64,000 nucleotides of DNA from contig OZ024823.1 in assembly GCA_964016985.1 (NCBI GenBank), positions 41,512,264 to 41,576,263 on the forward strand, written 5' to 3'. This document shows, piece after piece, positions 1-9,717 of the stretch. Both the position numbers and the translations under genes were made by a program. The notes beneath the pieces are model-generated. The model ran no database searches. It had not been told where the DNA came from and was given only the letters and a program-made list of their open reading frames with translations. Origin of the DNA: Anodontia alba. Taxonomy: Eukaryota; Mollusca; Bivalvia; Lucinida; Lucinidae. Within the stretch, counting starts at the first letter, position 1. Every line of letters starts with the position of its first letter.

Positions 1-419
1 AGTGCACCAAATATTTGCAGATTTATGCCCCTTTGAAAGTTTTTGTAAACTTTTCGCAGCATATTGTTTTGAGATAATAGTGTGCCAAAGGCACATGTGA
101 GCTTATAATATAGCCGTGCTTCTGTGGTGTGTCCTCCGTCAGAAAGCACTTCTTCCTAGAAGCAGCAAACTTCTCCCTGTTTTCCCAGGAGGAAGAAGTC
201 ACTTCTCCCTTAATTTCTGGGCCAGCCTGGACCCTTAGGTTACAGTTCACCAAATATCAGCAGAGATTATGCCCCAATGATTTTTTTTTTTAATTTTTTT
301 TTTGTAATTCCACTTACAGTTTATATTCGGAGCACTGAATTATACAGGAGCCAGCTTATGTGCTGCATCTTATTACTTGCCATGGGCGTATAATGCCCTG
401 CTTGGCGGAGCTCTTGTTC
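1..419 (-). mobile_element. Pearl-like element, 5' portion, cut by window edge
   Basis: This stretch is the reverse complement of the first ~400 bases of the element at 50806-52457. Both carry the same terminus, reading CAAGAGCTCCGCCAAGCAGG on the element's sense strand, then a poly-A/T tract and the same body with TTTGGTGCACTGTAACCT. The tandem core and 3' end must lie outside the window. The 76-codon minus-strand ORF here is a chance translation of the repeat. Confidence 0.8.
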
Positions 420-528
420 TTATTTTCTCCATGGAAGCATATATTGTGGGTACCTATTAGAAGCGCATCACTGAGGCAGTTGATTTAGTACCCACAACAT
501 ATATTTTCATGGAGAAATAAGAAAAACT
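420..528. mobile_element. MITE-F hairpin copy
   Basis: Two arms face each other: TTTTCTCCATGGAAGCATAT with GGGTACCTATTAGAAGC, then AGTACCCACAACATATATTT with TCATGGAGAAATAAG. They would fold into a hairpin. The same hairpin recurs at about ten other places in the window. Confidence 0.7.
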
Positions 529-554
529 GGTATGCGCAGACGATGGCGCGCTAT

Positions 555-1032
555 CGCAAATCCCCACGCTCTTTGCTAATGTTGCTAATAGCATGATGGA
601 TGGACGGACTTGATCTCCCACACCCTTACCATGAGGGGAGGTCATGTAGCAAGTTTGGTTAAATTCTGCCCACTGGTTTAGAAGATAGTCTGATGAACAG
701 ATAGAAAGACGTTGGACGGACGGAAAAATAATGTTGTTCTTGCACAACTTTACCATGAGGGCAAGTGATGTAGCAATTTTGGTTGAATTCCATCCTGTGG
801 TTTAAGAGGAGATAGTGTGACAGACAAATGGATAGATGATAGGCAGACGGACAGATGCACAGAAAAATAATGTTGCTCTCGCACACCCTTAACATGAGGG
901 GAAGTGATGTAGCAAGTTTGGTAGAATTCCGCCCAGTGGTTTAGGAGGAGATAGCGTGACTGCTGGATGGACGGACGGATGGAGGTGTTAACAAAGTCCC
1001 CATCACTTTTTTAAAAAAAGCGTGGGGATAAG
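555..1032. mobile_element. Small pearl-like element with ~130 bp tandem core
   Basis: Three degenerate units of about 130 bp contain CACACCCTTACCATGAGGGG, then ATGTAGCAAGTTTGGT and GTGGTTTAGGAGGAGATAG. They are followed by a GGACGGACGGATGG run. The edges carry a short inverted pair, TCCCCACGCT near 563 and AGCGTGGGGA near 1018, which I take as the termini. No coding capacity is visible. Confidence 0.6.
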
Positions 1033-1045
1033 TATTTCAGTGGGG

Positions 1046-1110
1046 CATTTCTAATGATAACTCATAACATATGTTTTCATGGAGAAATAGAAAAAAAAAA
1101 ATACCAGATA
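1046..1110. repeat. MITE-F right-arm fragment
   Basis: Only the right arm of the MITE-F hairpin is present, with ACATATGTTTTCATGGAGAA and a following poly-A. The left arm may be the copy at 420-528, in which case the element at 555-1032 sits inside one MITE-F. Confidence 0.45.
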
Positions 1111-1185
1111 CCAACTCTTATCTGGAACTATGACTCTTGTTAGTAAAAATTGTAATTTGTTATACAATGTATCTTGACCAGATTA

Positions 1186-1398
1186 ACGCTTAACATTCTG
1201 GGTAAAACTTCCAGCAGACAATATTTTGAAATATTTTCTTTAAAGTAGGCTTTGACATTTCATGCAAATTGTCTCCAATGGAGACAATTTGCATGAAATA
1301 TCTGAGCCTGTTTTCTGAAAAAAAAAAATATTCATCTGCTGAACATGCCCAGAAAGTGGTGAAGGTTAAGTAATTTGAAGTGTAGTGTAGCATTTCAG
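1186..1398. mobile_element. MITE-G1 hairpin element
   Basis: It begins TTAACATTCTGGGTAAAA and ends near CCCAGAAAGTGGTGAAGGTTAA. The centre is a strong palindrome, TTGTCTCCAATGGAGACAA, flanked by ATTTCATGCAAA arms. The sequence around TTTGACATTTCATGCAAATT is the family hallmark and recurs at eight or more sites. Confidence 0.7.
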
Positions 1399-1533
1399 GG
1401 GAGTAATAGCAGGTTATGCTAGTATTATATTTCCATATTGTTTGTTTGTTTGAATTCCTAATTGTTACACGTACAACTTACTTGTACAGATCTCATATTC
1501 ATGTTCAAACATGGTTATGTCATTTCCAGATAC

Positions 1534-1823
1534 TTAACCCTTGTCATGCTGAATAAATTAAGATGCCACGCCCACTTCTAATTTTCAGTCAGTCAGATTA
1601 CTTGATCCAAGGTTTTGGTAGAAATTCATATAATTAATGACAAACAGTGCAGATTCAGATCAGTGGCGCTGCCTCTGTGTTGCTCTGCTGCCTGGTAGCG
1701 TTAAAAATCTGACTAGATAGATTCAGATCAGTTGGCTTCTTTAAGGTGTTTAGAAGCCAACTGATCTGGATCTACACTGTTTGCTAAGACAGGGCATGTC
1801 GTGTTTAGCAAGAGAAGGGTTAA
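1534..1823 (+). mobile_element. MITE-C, TTAA-flanked (piggyBac-like ends)
   Basis: It opens TTAACCCTTGTCATGCTGAA and closes GCAAGAGAAGGGTTAA, so terminal inverted repeats beginning CCCTTG are bordered by TTAA on both sides. An internal inverted pair surrounds CAGATCAGTTGGCTTC. This copy carries extra sequence near the middle and is more diverged than the one at 4459-4673. TTAA targets with CCC-starting termini fit the piggyBac superfamily, which is inference because no transposase is encoded. Confidence 0.75.
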
Positions 1824-2220
1824 TGTGAGAGATTCAGTGAAGCATTGGCACAGCCTTTCTTTGTGCTGAAGCACAAAATGAGACACAGCCTACTGGTGTT
1901 TGTGCTGGAAGTGTGGGACAGTTTTAGCACTAAGTTTTGGCATGGCAGCTTATATTTACCCAGAGTATGGCAAATGTCCTAAAATTCCATACACCAAAGT
2001 TCCTGACAAAAATACATATGCAAACAGTGCAGACCCAGATTGGACTGCTCCTGCTGGAGCAATCTGATAGGGTTTACACTGCTTTCTATTCCACTAAATA
2101 CTTTAAGAAACAGCTGCATAAAAGGAAAATTTAGGCAAAAAAATGAATGGAAAATGTTTGAAATTTTAGGGAATTTACCATGTTCGAACACTCAAAACAT
2201 ATTTGTCCTAAAATTTGTTT

Positions 2221-2562
2221 TTACCAGATAGTAGACTTTGGCATTTCATACAAATTATCGCCGAAGGAGACAATATGCATAATGTCAAAGCCTATTTTCT
2301 GTGGAAAAATAATCAGGGCCCAGTTGTTCAAAGCTAACGATGTCGTTAGTTAACGATTTGTTAAAATTTACATCGAGTGTTAAGCAAATATGCTGAAATT
2401 TTTTGCTGAAAAAATGTGAGTAGCTTTTGCATTGCAAAAGCTACTCACATTTTTTCAGCAAAAAATATCAGAATATTGTATATTGAATCCCCTAAAACAG
2501 TTAACAAAATGACCCTTAACGAGCTTGTTAAGCTAACGACGCTTTGAACAACCGGGCCCAGT
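2221..2562. mobile_element. MITE-G1 fragment followed by MITE-H palindrome
   Basis: Bases 2221-2325 are the central part of a MITE-G1 (GGCATTTCATACAAATT, then GCCTATTTTCTG). From 2326 a MITE-H starts with GGGCCCAGTTGTTCAAAGC and ends GCTTTGAACAACCGGGCCC at 2559. Its centre is nearly perfectly self-complementary: TGTGAGTAGCTTTTGCA runs into TGCAAAAGCTACTCACA. Other MITE-H copies are at 30854-31104 and 45780-46017. Confidence 0.75.
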
Positions 2563-2615
2563 TTGTAAAACATCTACAGTATATATTATGAAAACAATGA
2601 CACAATTAATTTACA

Positions 2616-2814
2616 GAGGACTTGTTAAGGAGGGGTATTTGATGATAATTCTGGGATAGTGTTTCTTTTTTCTCCATATAAACATACACTGATGGTACTC
2701 ATCAGAAGTCCCTCTCTGAGGTGCTTCTAATGAGTACCCACAACATATGTTTTTAAGAGAAATTGAGAAAATTATCCTAGAATTATCATCAGAAACTTCT
2801 AGTTTACAAGTCCT
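2616..2814. mobile_element. MITE-F, complete copy with outer inverted repeats
   Basis: The outer ends are inverted copies, GGACTTGTTAAGGAGGGG at the left and a degenerate ACAAGTCC at the right. The inner hairpin has GGTACTCATCAGAAG facing CTTCTAATGAGTACCC. This copy and the one at 58684-58927 define the full element as about 200-240 bp. Confidence 0.7.
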
Positions 2815-2869
2815 TTGAAACAGGCTGTGTTCAAAAAAAGAGCTATTGCACATAAGCATCAAAACATGT

Positions 2870-4084
2870 ACATTATTTAACTAGCAGCCGATTCTTAGTT
2901 TTTTTTGGTCAATTGTTTGAGCCATAGTACGCAAACGCCATGTGATTATCATTGACTAATGTAATCAAACTGTGTGTTAGATGAAATCCAGGTAACGGTT
3001 CTTTATAGCTGCACTATTCTTGTCCCTGTGACTTTAGAGTGCTGTTGATAGAGGGTTATTTGTAAAACCTGGACATTGGCGAACATTTGGAACATTGGCA
3101 ACCAGTGCAGACCCAGATCAGATGCCGCAGAATGTGGCATCTGATCAGGGTCTGCACTGTTTGCTTAAATTACAGGAAGTTAAGAGATGAATGAAACAGT
3201 CTTAAGTCCCCAATCAGGACCATTTTCCCAGCCTACAGGTAAGAGACAATTGACCCACCTGTGCTGTTAGTGATTTGATTTTCATTGACATTTGTGTCTT
3301 TTCTTGAGTAAGTTTGTTTTCATGTATAAAGTCTGATATGTAAAGTGTGGTTTATGTATGTATTAACCCATATCCTGCTAAGAAAGTTTCTGATCTTGGT
3401 TTTTGGAGGGTACCTTTACCTGAGCATCCATTATTTCCCACATTTTTCATCCATTTTAGTCCTACTCATGCATGTGATGTATGAATGGGCTGACTGGCTT
3501 ATTATTTGCGGAACAGTCGTGATTATTTGACTATCTTGATAGCAAGTCATGTTACAAATTTGTGTTTGTTCCAAATACTTAAAAGAAAGTGATCTAAGAG
3601 GCTAGCGCCAAACGTGGGCATTGCTGGAAGGATTTGACAGCTTGAGATGATACGTCTTTGTGTACATTTATCTATGGAAGTTGTTTACTTAAGTAGAGTT
3701 GTGTGGTTGACACAGGAGCCGATTTGATAGGATAGGAATGAGACGAAAAAAAAAAAAAAAAAATGGGATGAAAATAGAAAGTGATGAAATTTAACAGTGA
3801 TATTTGGAAATTATTTCACTGATTAGCCTTGAATGTGGACAAACAAAGTTTTGTGATAAGGTAAATTCCTTGCATTCTCAGACAGCCTTGAAGTAAATGA
3901 TAGGCCTTGTTCCTGGAGGTCCTGAGGTGCTCTGAAATATTTTTAGCAGATAATAAATAACAGAAAAAATGTCTTGAATCACAGATACATGCATTGCATT
4001 GCCTGTACAATACCAAATGTGAGGCTTTAGAAATCTTCTTTATCTATAATTACATGTTCATAGCTATAGAGGTCACTTTTTCCA
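2870..4084. other. Mostly unassigned sequence with one hairpin and poly-A
   Basis: A short hairpin at 3092-3164 pairs CCAGTGCAGACCCAGATCAG with CTGATCAGGGTCTGCACTG. A poly-A run lies near 3746-3763. I see no gene, exon with plausible splice borders or other repeat in the rest. The ORFs at 3345-3530 and 3816-4016 resemble nothing I recognise and have no supporting context. Confidence 0.5.
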
Positions 4085-4235
4085 ACAGAAAAGACTGATT
4101 TTCTTTCTTGTTTCCCACAAAAACATGTGTTGTGGGTACTCCTTAGATGTACCTCAGCAAGGTGTTTCTAATGGGTACCACAACATATGTTTTCTTGGAG
4201 AAATAAAGAAAATATTTATCTGATACCCCTGCTTA
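4085..4235. mobile_element. MITE-F hairpin copy
   Basis: Arms GTTGTGGGTACTCCTTAGA and TCTAATGGGTACCACAACAT face each other across a short loop, and TTCTTGGAGAAATAAAGAAA closes the right side. Confidence 0.65.
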
Positions 4236-4458
4236 CCTAGAGGTATGTGCTAGAATGTATGGTGCACCAAAGTCAGTATAATAAATATAGCAGTAGTAAT
4301 GTGTATATGGTGGTGCCTCAGTTATTACTGTATATTTTTTTAGTAAATAAGTTTTCTGTTGATCATTTTCAAGCGCAAAAAAGTTTAAAGAAGTCACAGC
4401 AGTATACAGCTGGATTACTGAAATACTACAATCTGAACAGTGCTAAATTCTAGTGCTT

Positions 4459-4673
4459 TTAACCCTTGCCCTGCTGAATGAATTAAGATGCCACACCCAC
4501 TTCTAATTTTCAGCCAACCAGATTGCTTGATCTGGATTGTTGCTTTAAATTAACATACTTAATGGCAAACAGTGCAGATCCAGATCAGTTGGCTTCCTTC
4601 AGAAGCCAACTGATCTGGATCTGCACTGTTTGCAAAGGCAGGATACATCCGGGTTCAGCAGGACAAGGGTTAA
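4459..4673 (+). mobile_element. MITE-C, well preserved copy
   Basis: TTAACCCTTGCCCTGCTGAA at the left and TTCAGCAGGACAAGGGTTAA at the right are near-perfect terminal inverted repeats. Inside, GCAAACAGTGCAGATCCAG is mirrored by CTGGATCTGCACTGTTTGC, so the element folds twice. The 62-codon ORF starting at 4523 is a read-through of this element and not a gene. Confidence 0.85.
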
Positions 4674-4879
4674 AAAGGAGTTTTCAGAAAGTTTTATGTT
4701 TATATAACTGATACATCTTTCTTGTATTGCTACGATCATGTGTTAATTGATAAATTAGTATGCATCTCTTTGTTACAGGCTCAAGTTTGGATAGTCAAAT
4801 TAATTTCAACTTAAAGCCGTCTTGAATGTTTCTTGCTGAAGATCAGCAAATAAATTGCTTTTGAACAAGCCGTATGTGC

Positions 4880-5135
4880 TTCATTAACACTGCATGCTGG
4901 GTAAAAATTTCAGCAGTGGACATTTTTTGTTTTCCCCATGTTTTCCCAGAAAATAGGATTTGACATTTCATGCAGATTGTGTCCCAAGGCACAATGAAAA
5001 ATGGATTTGATGTTTCATGCAGACACTCTAAGGAGACCTTCTGCATGAAATGCCAAATCCTATTTTCAGGGAAAAATAAGAAAAAAGTATTACCAAATTG
5101 TTGTCTGCTGAATTTACCCCAGATTACTAAGGTGA
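4880..5135. mobile_element. MITE-G1 copy with longer centre
   Basis: It starts TTAACACTGCATGCTGGGTAA and ends in TTTACCCCAGATTACTAAG. Inverted arms around GGATTTGACATTTCATGCAG and CTGCATGAAATGCCAAATCC are clear. The centre has an extra ~50 bases that repeat part of the arm (ATGGATTTGATGTTTCATGC). Confidence 0.65.
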
Positions 5136-5157
5136 AACTCATTCTAGTCTGGAGACT

Positions 5158-5610
5158 AAGGCTGTCACAATTAATCGGATAATTGATTAATTGGTCGATG
5201 AATTCCACAAAAATGATTATCGTTACAGATTTGCTTATAAGCGATCATTTAATTTCTGTGTGTCTTACTTCACCGTATTTACCCTTAGTATTCAGACACC
5301 TCAACTCCTTACCATACTTAATCTAAAATTTGAACAAGTACAATTTACCACCCAATGTTGTGTCTAAAAATAGCTGGATTAGTGGCAAACAGTGTAGACC
5401 CTGATGAGACACCACATTTTGTGGCATCTCATCTGGGTCTACACTGTCTGCTCAGGCCTGTCAGATCAAATACATACAGTAAAGTGCAACATATGGTAAG
5501 AGTCATGCTGAGACAGACAGGTAAAATTATAACCAAATCTTCAGTGATTACTAATCGATTATCGATCGAAATGGCAGGACTGATGATAGATTATTTTTCA
5601 GCTCTGTTTA
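5158..5610. repeat. AT-rich palindromic region around a GCAAACAGTGTAGA hairpin
   Basis: The middle (about 5380-5465) is a hairpin of GGCAAACAGTGTAGACCC with its mirror GGGTCTACACTGTCTGC. Upstream is a segment reading CGTATTTACCCTTAGTATTC that recurs before similar hairpins at 34330-34510 and 48910-49000. The outer parts contain AATTAATCGGATAATTGATT and AATCGATTATCGATCG, themselves palindromic. It is probably one hairpin element inserted in another. Confidence 0.5.
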
Positions 5611-5611
5611 G

Positions 5612-5826
5612 CCAGCCCTACTGGAGACCCCATAAAAAGGGAATTGGCAAACTGTTAGACACAGATTAGATGCTGCAGAATGTGGCATCTGATCAGGGCC
5701 TCCACTGTTTGCAGATAGTTTTGCCATTTTTCTATAGGAATATCACAGAACTAGACATACTTAAAATTGAAATTTGACTCTTCCAGCATATAGTGTGGGA
5801 GAGTTTATTCAGTCTAAAATGGGTAA
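5612..5826 (+). mobile_element. MITE-E copy, left end lost
   Basis: GGAGACCCCATAAAAAGGG, a GCAGAATGTGGCATCTGATC hairpin, then GACTCTTCCAGCATATAG and AGTGTGGGAGAGT match the copies at 7911-8139 and 21047-21273. The CCCATTGTAG left terminus is missing; the right end reads AAATGGGTAA. Confidence 0.65.
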
Positions 5827-6159
5827 AAATCAGTTCAGGTAGTGATATTAGGATATTGACAGTGATTCTTTTCTAGGTTTGTTTTGGAAATATGTTAACT
5901 TAATTAAAAAGTTTCACTTATAAACTATCTGTGCGTTGTCTTTATTGTTTCTCCCAAATATTTTCCTCATGTTTATTGCAGGGCGGATTCAGTGGGGATA
6001 CTGGGGGTTAAGTCGAATACCCCTTTAACTCACTTCATTTTATCGGAAATTTTGGATAAATGATTAATTGGGATATGGTATATATACTCTATTCACACCC
6101 TTTACTCTTTACCATATACATGTATTTATTTTCACCAATTTCATATCACATGTGACCCA
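5827..6159. other. No feature recognised
   Basis: AT-rich sequence with no ORF, repeat or palindrome that I can support. Confidence 0.4.
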
Positions 6160-6248
6160 GTACGCATTCTACATAAATCTATAGCGGGCCGCGTCAGCTA
6201 CCCTGACAGGCCGATAACGGCCCACTATAGATTTACGTAGAATGTTAG
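6160..6248. repeat. Isolated hairpin with GC-rich loop
   Basis: CTACATAAATCTATAGCGGG faces CCCACTATAGATTTACGTAG, a stem of about 20 bp interrupted by one mismatch. The loop contains GGCCGCGTCAGCTACC. I did not see another copy in the window. Confidence 0.6.
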
Positions 6249-6395
6249 CTGGGGAGCGTGTATCAAATTGTTTGTGGCAAAGTGAGTGGCAAACAGTGTT
6301 GATCCTGATCAGATGCCACGTTCACCCAAGCTTTAGCAAGCAGGAGCGACGTAATTTTCACTTTCTGGCAGCGTTTTCGTAGGCATAATTAAAGT

Positions 6396-6925
6396 TCTAC
6401 GTACATCTGCCATGATGCACTCTGCCTACTGCCATCAACCGTTACTGACATTGACCTATTTTTCACACTTGGCTGAACAATGTTTAGTCTGTGCATTTAG
6501 CTCTGCTTCTGGAACACAGGCATCTACACTTATGAAACTTCATACAAACATCCGTCGTGACACATCCTGCCCACTGCCATTGAATGTTACTGACCATGAC
6601 CTACTTTTCACACTTAGCTAAACAATGTTTAGTCAGTCGGATCAGCTCCATTTCAGGAACACGGAGGCCTGTACGCTAATGAAACTTAATACACACTTCC
6701 ACCATGACACACCATGCTCTTTGCCATCAATGGTTAGTGACCTTGACCTACTTTTTATGCTTGGCTGAACAATGTTTAGTCTGCATTTAGCTACATTTAG
6801 CCTACAGGCTAATCAAAATTCATACACACATCCACCATGATGCACCCTGCCCATTCCTGTAGACTGTTATTGACCTTGACCTCTTCATGCTTGGCTGAAC
6901 AATGTTTAGTCTGTGTGTTTAGCAT
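6396..6925 (+). repeat. Tandem array, ~145-150 bp unit, about 3.5 copies
   Basis: Each unit contains TGCCATCAACCGTTACTGAC or a close variant, then CTTGGCTGAACAATGTTTAG and CTAATGAAACTTCATACAC. Starts fall near 6408, 6553, 6700 and 6845. Units are diverged and no ACGG run is visible at the end. The 69-codon ORF at 6412 is a read through one unit. Confidence 0.65.
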
Positions 6926-7139
6926 GGTGAAGCAAGCAACAAGAACAAAACTACTCAAAAAGAGGTTTTATTGACTTTCAACACTTTAAAAGTTGAAAAG
7001 ATAGTTGATTAATAAAAAATGAAGTAGATGTTTTCACATTGGCCTTGTTACAGGTCCTTGGCAAGTCGTATTGGCCTTTGGATGGCTGTATTAGCCCTCA
7101 GCTTTGCCTCAGACCAATACAGCAATTCTCAGGCCAATA

Positions 7140-7870
7140 TTTTCATAACCATGGATGGATTGTTCTGAAATTTAGGGATATGACAGATATGAAGTTGTGC
7201 AAGATGTTTCAAAATTAAACTGACAGACTCAAAGGGTCCCCGGGGGAGGGGGGGGGGGTGGGGGCATGCCAAAATCCACTCAAATTTTTTTCATCGGAGT
7301 TCTCAGTAATAGCTGGATGGATTGTTCTGCAATTTGGGGATATATATGATAGAAACCGATATGAAGTTTTCCAAGAGGGTTTTTTTTCCCACCCCTTCAC
7401 TTCATACTTCATAAAAGTCCTAATATCTCAGAAACTGTTCAGATCCCCACCCCTAAACAATATATATTTTTGTTCCTTATGATAAGACGCATCCAATGAC
7501 ACTGATGGGGCTCCAACAGGAACATGCCTGTTCCCACTATACAAAAGGCCTTTTGGATCCCAACCCTAAACCATTAATGTTGTTTCTTATGATAAGACGC
7601 ATCCAATGACACTGACCGGGGTTCCCCCGGGATGATGCCCCACCCCCTCTTACATAAAACTTAATATCTCAGAAAATGTTCAGAACCCCACCCATAAACC
7701 ATTTGTATTCTTGTTCCTTATAATAAAACACATTCATGACACTGACCAGGTTTCCCATGGAACATGCCCCATAAGCGTGCATGCCCTTCACTTCAAAAAA
7801 GGCCTAATATCTCAGAAACCATTTAGATCCCCACCCCTAAACCATAAATATTCTTCTTTCCTTTGTTTGC
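7140..7870 (+). repeat. Tandem array, ~130-140 bp unit, about 5 degenerate copies
   Basis: Units carry ATATCTCAGAAACTGTTCAG, CCCCACCCCTAAACCAT, and TGATAAGACGCATCCAATGA. A G-rich run (CCCCGGGGGAGGGGGGGGGG) sits near 7237. Sequence around 7150 and 7316 repeats ATGGATGGATTGTTCTG, suggesting a slightly different unit at the 5' side. Confidence 0.6.
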
Positions 7871-7910
7871 ACAGTCTTACAGCTTCATGATAAATAAACG
7901 TTTTTTCTTG

Positions 7911-8139
7911 TTAGCCCATTGTAGTCGGGAGACCCATAAAAGGGTAACTGGCAAACAGTGCAGACCCAGATCAGATGCCTCAGAACATGGCATCTGATCA
8001 GGGTCTCCACTGTTTGCAAATAGTTTAGCCATTTTTCTCTAGGAATATGTAAATCTCATAGCCAGATATATCTAAAATTGAAATTGGACTCTTCCAATAC
8101 ATAGTGTGGGAGAGTCTATTCAGCAAACAATGGGTTTAA
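7911..8139 (+). mobile_element. MITE-E, complete copy
   Basis: Left end TTAGCCCATTGTAGTCGGG and right end ACAATGGGTTTAA are inverted, with a central hairpin around AGATGCCTCAGAACATGGCA. Near-TTAA flanks and CCC-starting termini put it in the same general class as MITE-C. Confidence 0.75.
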
Positions 8140-8291
8140 GACGCACACCATACCGTATTTTTGTGTTTTTTACTATATGTGTATAGGGATTGTAGTGTTA
8201 CATATGTACCCTTCATTTGCCCACACTAAATATTTTTAAGTCTCCCAAAAGAAGAGGGGAGACATTGTTTTTGCTCCGTTTCTTCTTATGG

Positions 8292-8480
8292 ATTGATTGA
8301 GTTGGTGTTTAACGACATGTCAATCCTTGTGAGTCATTTTGTGTTGTCTCCTAGAGAAAGGGAGAAGAGAGATAGTAGAGATGAAAGACGGGAGAAAGCG
8401 GAAAATGAATAAAACTGAATACAAAAAATAAAAACATCCCCCCTCTGTCCTACAGTTTGTAGGAAAGGAAAATGACAGGC
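8292..8480 (-). mobile_element. SINE-B copy, diverged
   Basis: The plus strand reads GAGTTGGTGTTTAACGACAT, then GTCATTTTGTGTTGTCTCC and an AGAGAAAGGGAGAAGAGA purine stretch, matching the reverse complement of the SINE-B tail and body. The tRNA-side half is missing or unrecognisable after about 8480. Confidence 0.65.
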
Positions 8481-8837
8481 ACCCTGGCTATCAGGCATAG
8501 GGTAGGATCAATATGTCCCTTGTCATTGGTAGTGTAGAGAAGAGTAGGCATCTTATCCACGTTAATGAACAGTATACCTACCTCCACATATCAACCTCTC
8601 TGACTTTACTTGTCCTGGTATTAACAGGATATTTACCATTTTCTATACCTGCCTGATCCTACCCCTATCCAATCATACTATAGCCTGGATTTTATGGTCT
8701 TGACCATAACAGAGCTGAAAGTATTGTATTAATTATTCATTTAAACTGGCTATCCTCCATTAAGCCTAACATTACGAAAACACGCCTATTAAAATATATT
8801 GAAAATTTCACCACCAAAAACTGAAAGTTTTCAGATA

Positions 8838-8975
8838 AAAATTCTGATATTTTTCATATTTCTACTCAAAACATAGAATGTGGGTACTCGTTAGAACTGC
8901 CCCACCAAGGCAGTTTTAACGAGTACCCACAACCTTCGTTTTTGAGCAGAAATAAGAAAAATAATGTAATACCCC
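8838..8975. mobile_element. MITE-F hairpin copy
   Basis: TGTGGGTACTCGTTAGAACT faces AGTTTTAACGAGTACCCACA, a nearly perfect stem, with TTGAGCAGAAATAAGAAAA on the right. Confidence 0.7.
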
Positions 8976-9267
8976 TGTAAAACCTCAGTTTTACTATATA
9001 AAAGTGGGGTTTAAGGGGGTCAAAATTATATAGGTATGTTTTCGTGATGTATGCTTTAAAGAATGTCAACTAATTCAGCTCCTGGGTGGTTTTGATCGGT
9101 CGTTGGATCCTGTCAAACCACTGGCTCATTCGGACCAGTAAATTTGATTCTTGGTCCTTTTGACAGTCCATCCGTTAGGTCAACGAGATGAGATATCATT
9201 TAGATCTCTAGAATTCTTCTTAAGGCATTCTTGTTTTAGCTGATGTGGGCTAAAATTGCAGCCCAAA

Positions 9268-9432
9268 TTGATTGTGTTGGGGTTTAACGACACACACGTC
9301 AACCATTGTGGGTCATTTTGTGTCATCTCTCAGAGAAATGGAAAAAAGAGATAGAAGAGTAGAGGAGATGAAAGGGAGGGACAGGGAAGAACAGAAAACA
9401 GGAAATGAAAGAGAAGAAACAGAAGAAATAAA
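9268..9432 (-). mobile_element. SINE-B (copy 1), 3' half; remainder at 12556-12690
   Basis: The first half of a plus-strand-inverted SINE-B ends at GAAGAAATAAAA. The missing half (AAAACATTTCCCTCTAACC through ACATGACACCTGCG) is found 3.1 kb away at 12556-12690. I infer that SINE-B copy 2 (9433-9715) and the pearl-like element after it were inserted into the A-rich middle of copy 1. Confidence 0.6.
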
Positions 9433-9715
9433 ATTGATTGTGTTGTGGTTTAAGGACACATAAACCTTTGTGGGTCATTTTGTGTCATCTCCCAGAGAAA
9501 GGGAGAAAAGAGATAGTGAGATAGTAGAGAAGATGAAAGAGAGGAACAGGGAAGAAAGAGGAACAGGAATGAAAGTGAAGAATCTGAAGAAATAAAAACA
9601 TTTCCCCACTACCCTTACCTGCTATCTGCAGGCCTTGCCCAACTCTAAGCCAGTATCAGTTGGACCCCCCAGTGACGTAAGACACATGACACCTTCACAC
9701 CAGCCCCAAAAGAAA
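9433..9715 (-). mobile_element. SINE-B (copy 2), near full length
   Basis: It reads TTGATTGTGTTGTGGTTTAA through the purine-rich body, then CTTACCTGCTATCTGCAGGC, GTAAGACACATGACACCTTC and CACACCAGCCCC. It abuts copy 1 directly. Confidence 0.7.
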
Positions 9716-9717
9716 CA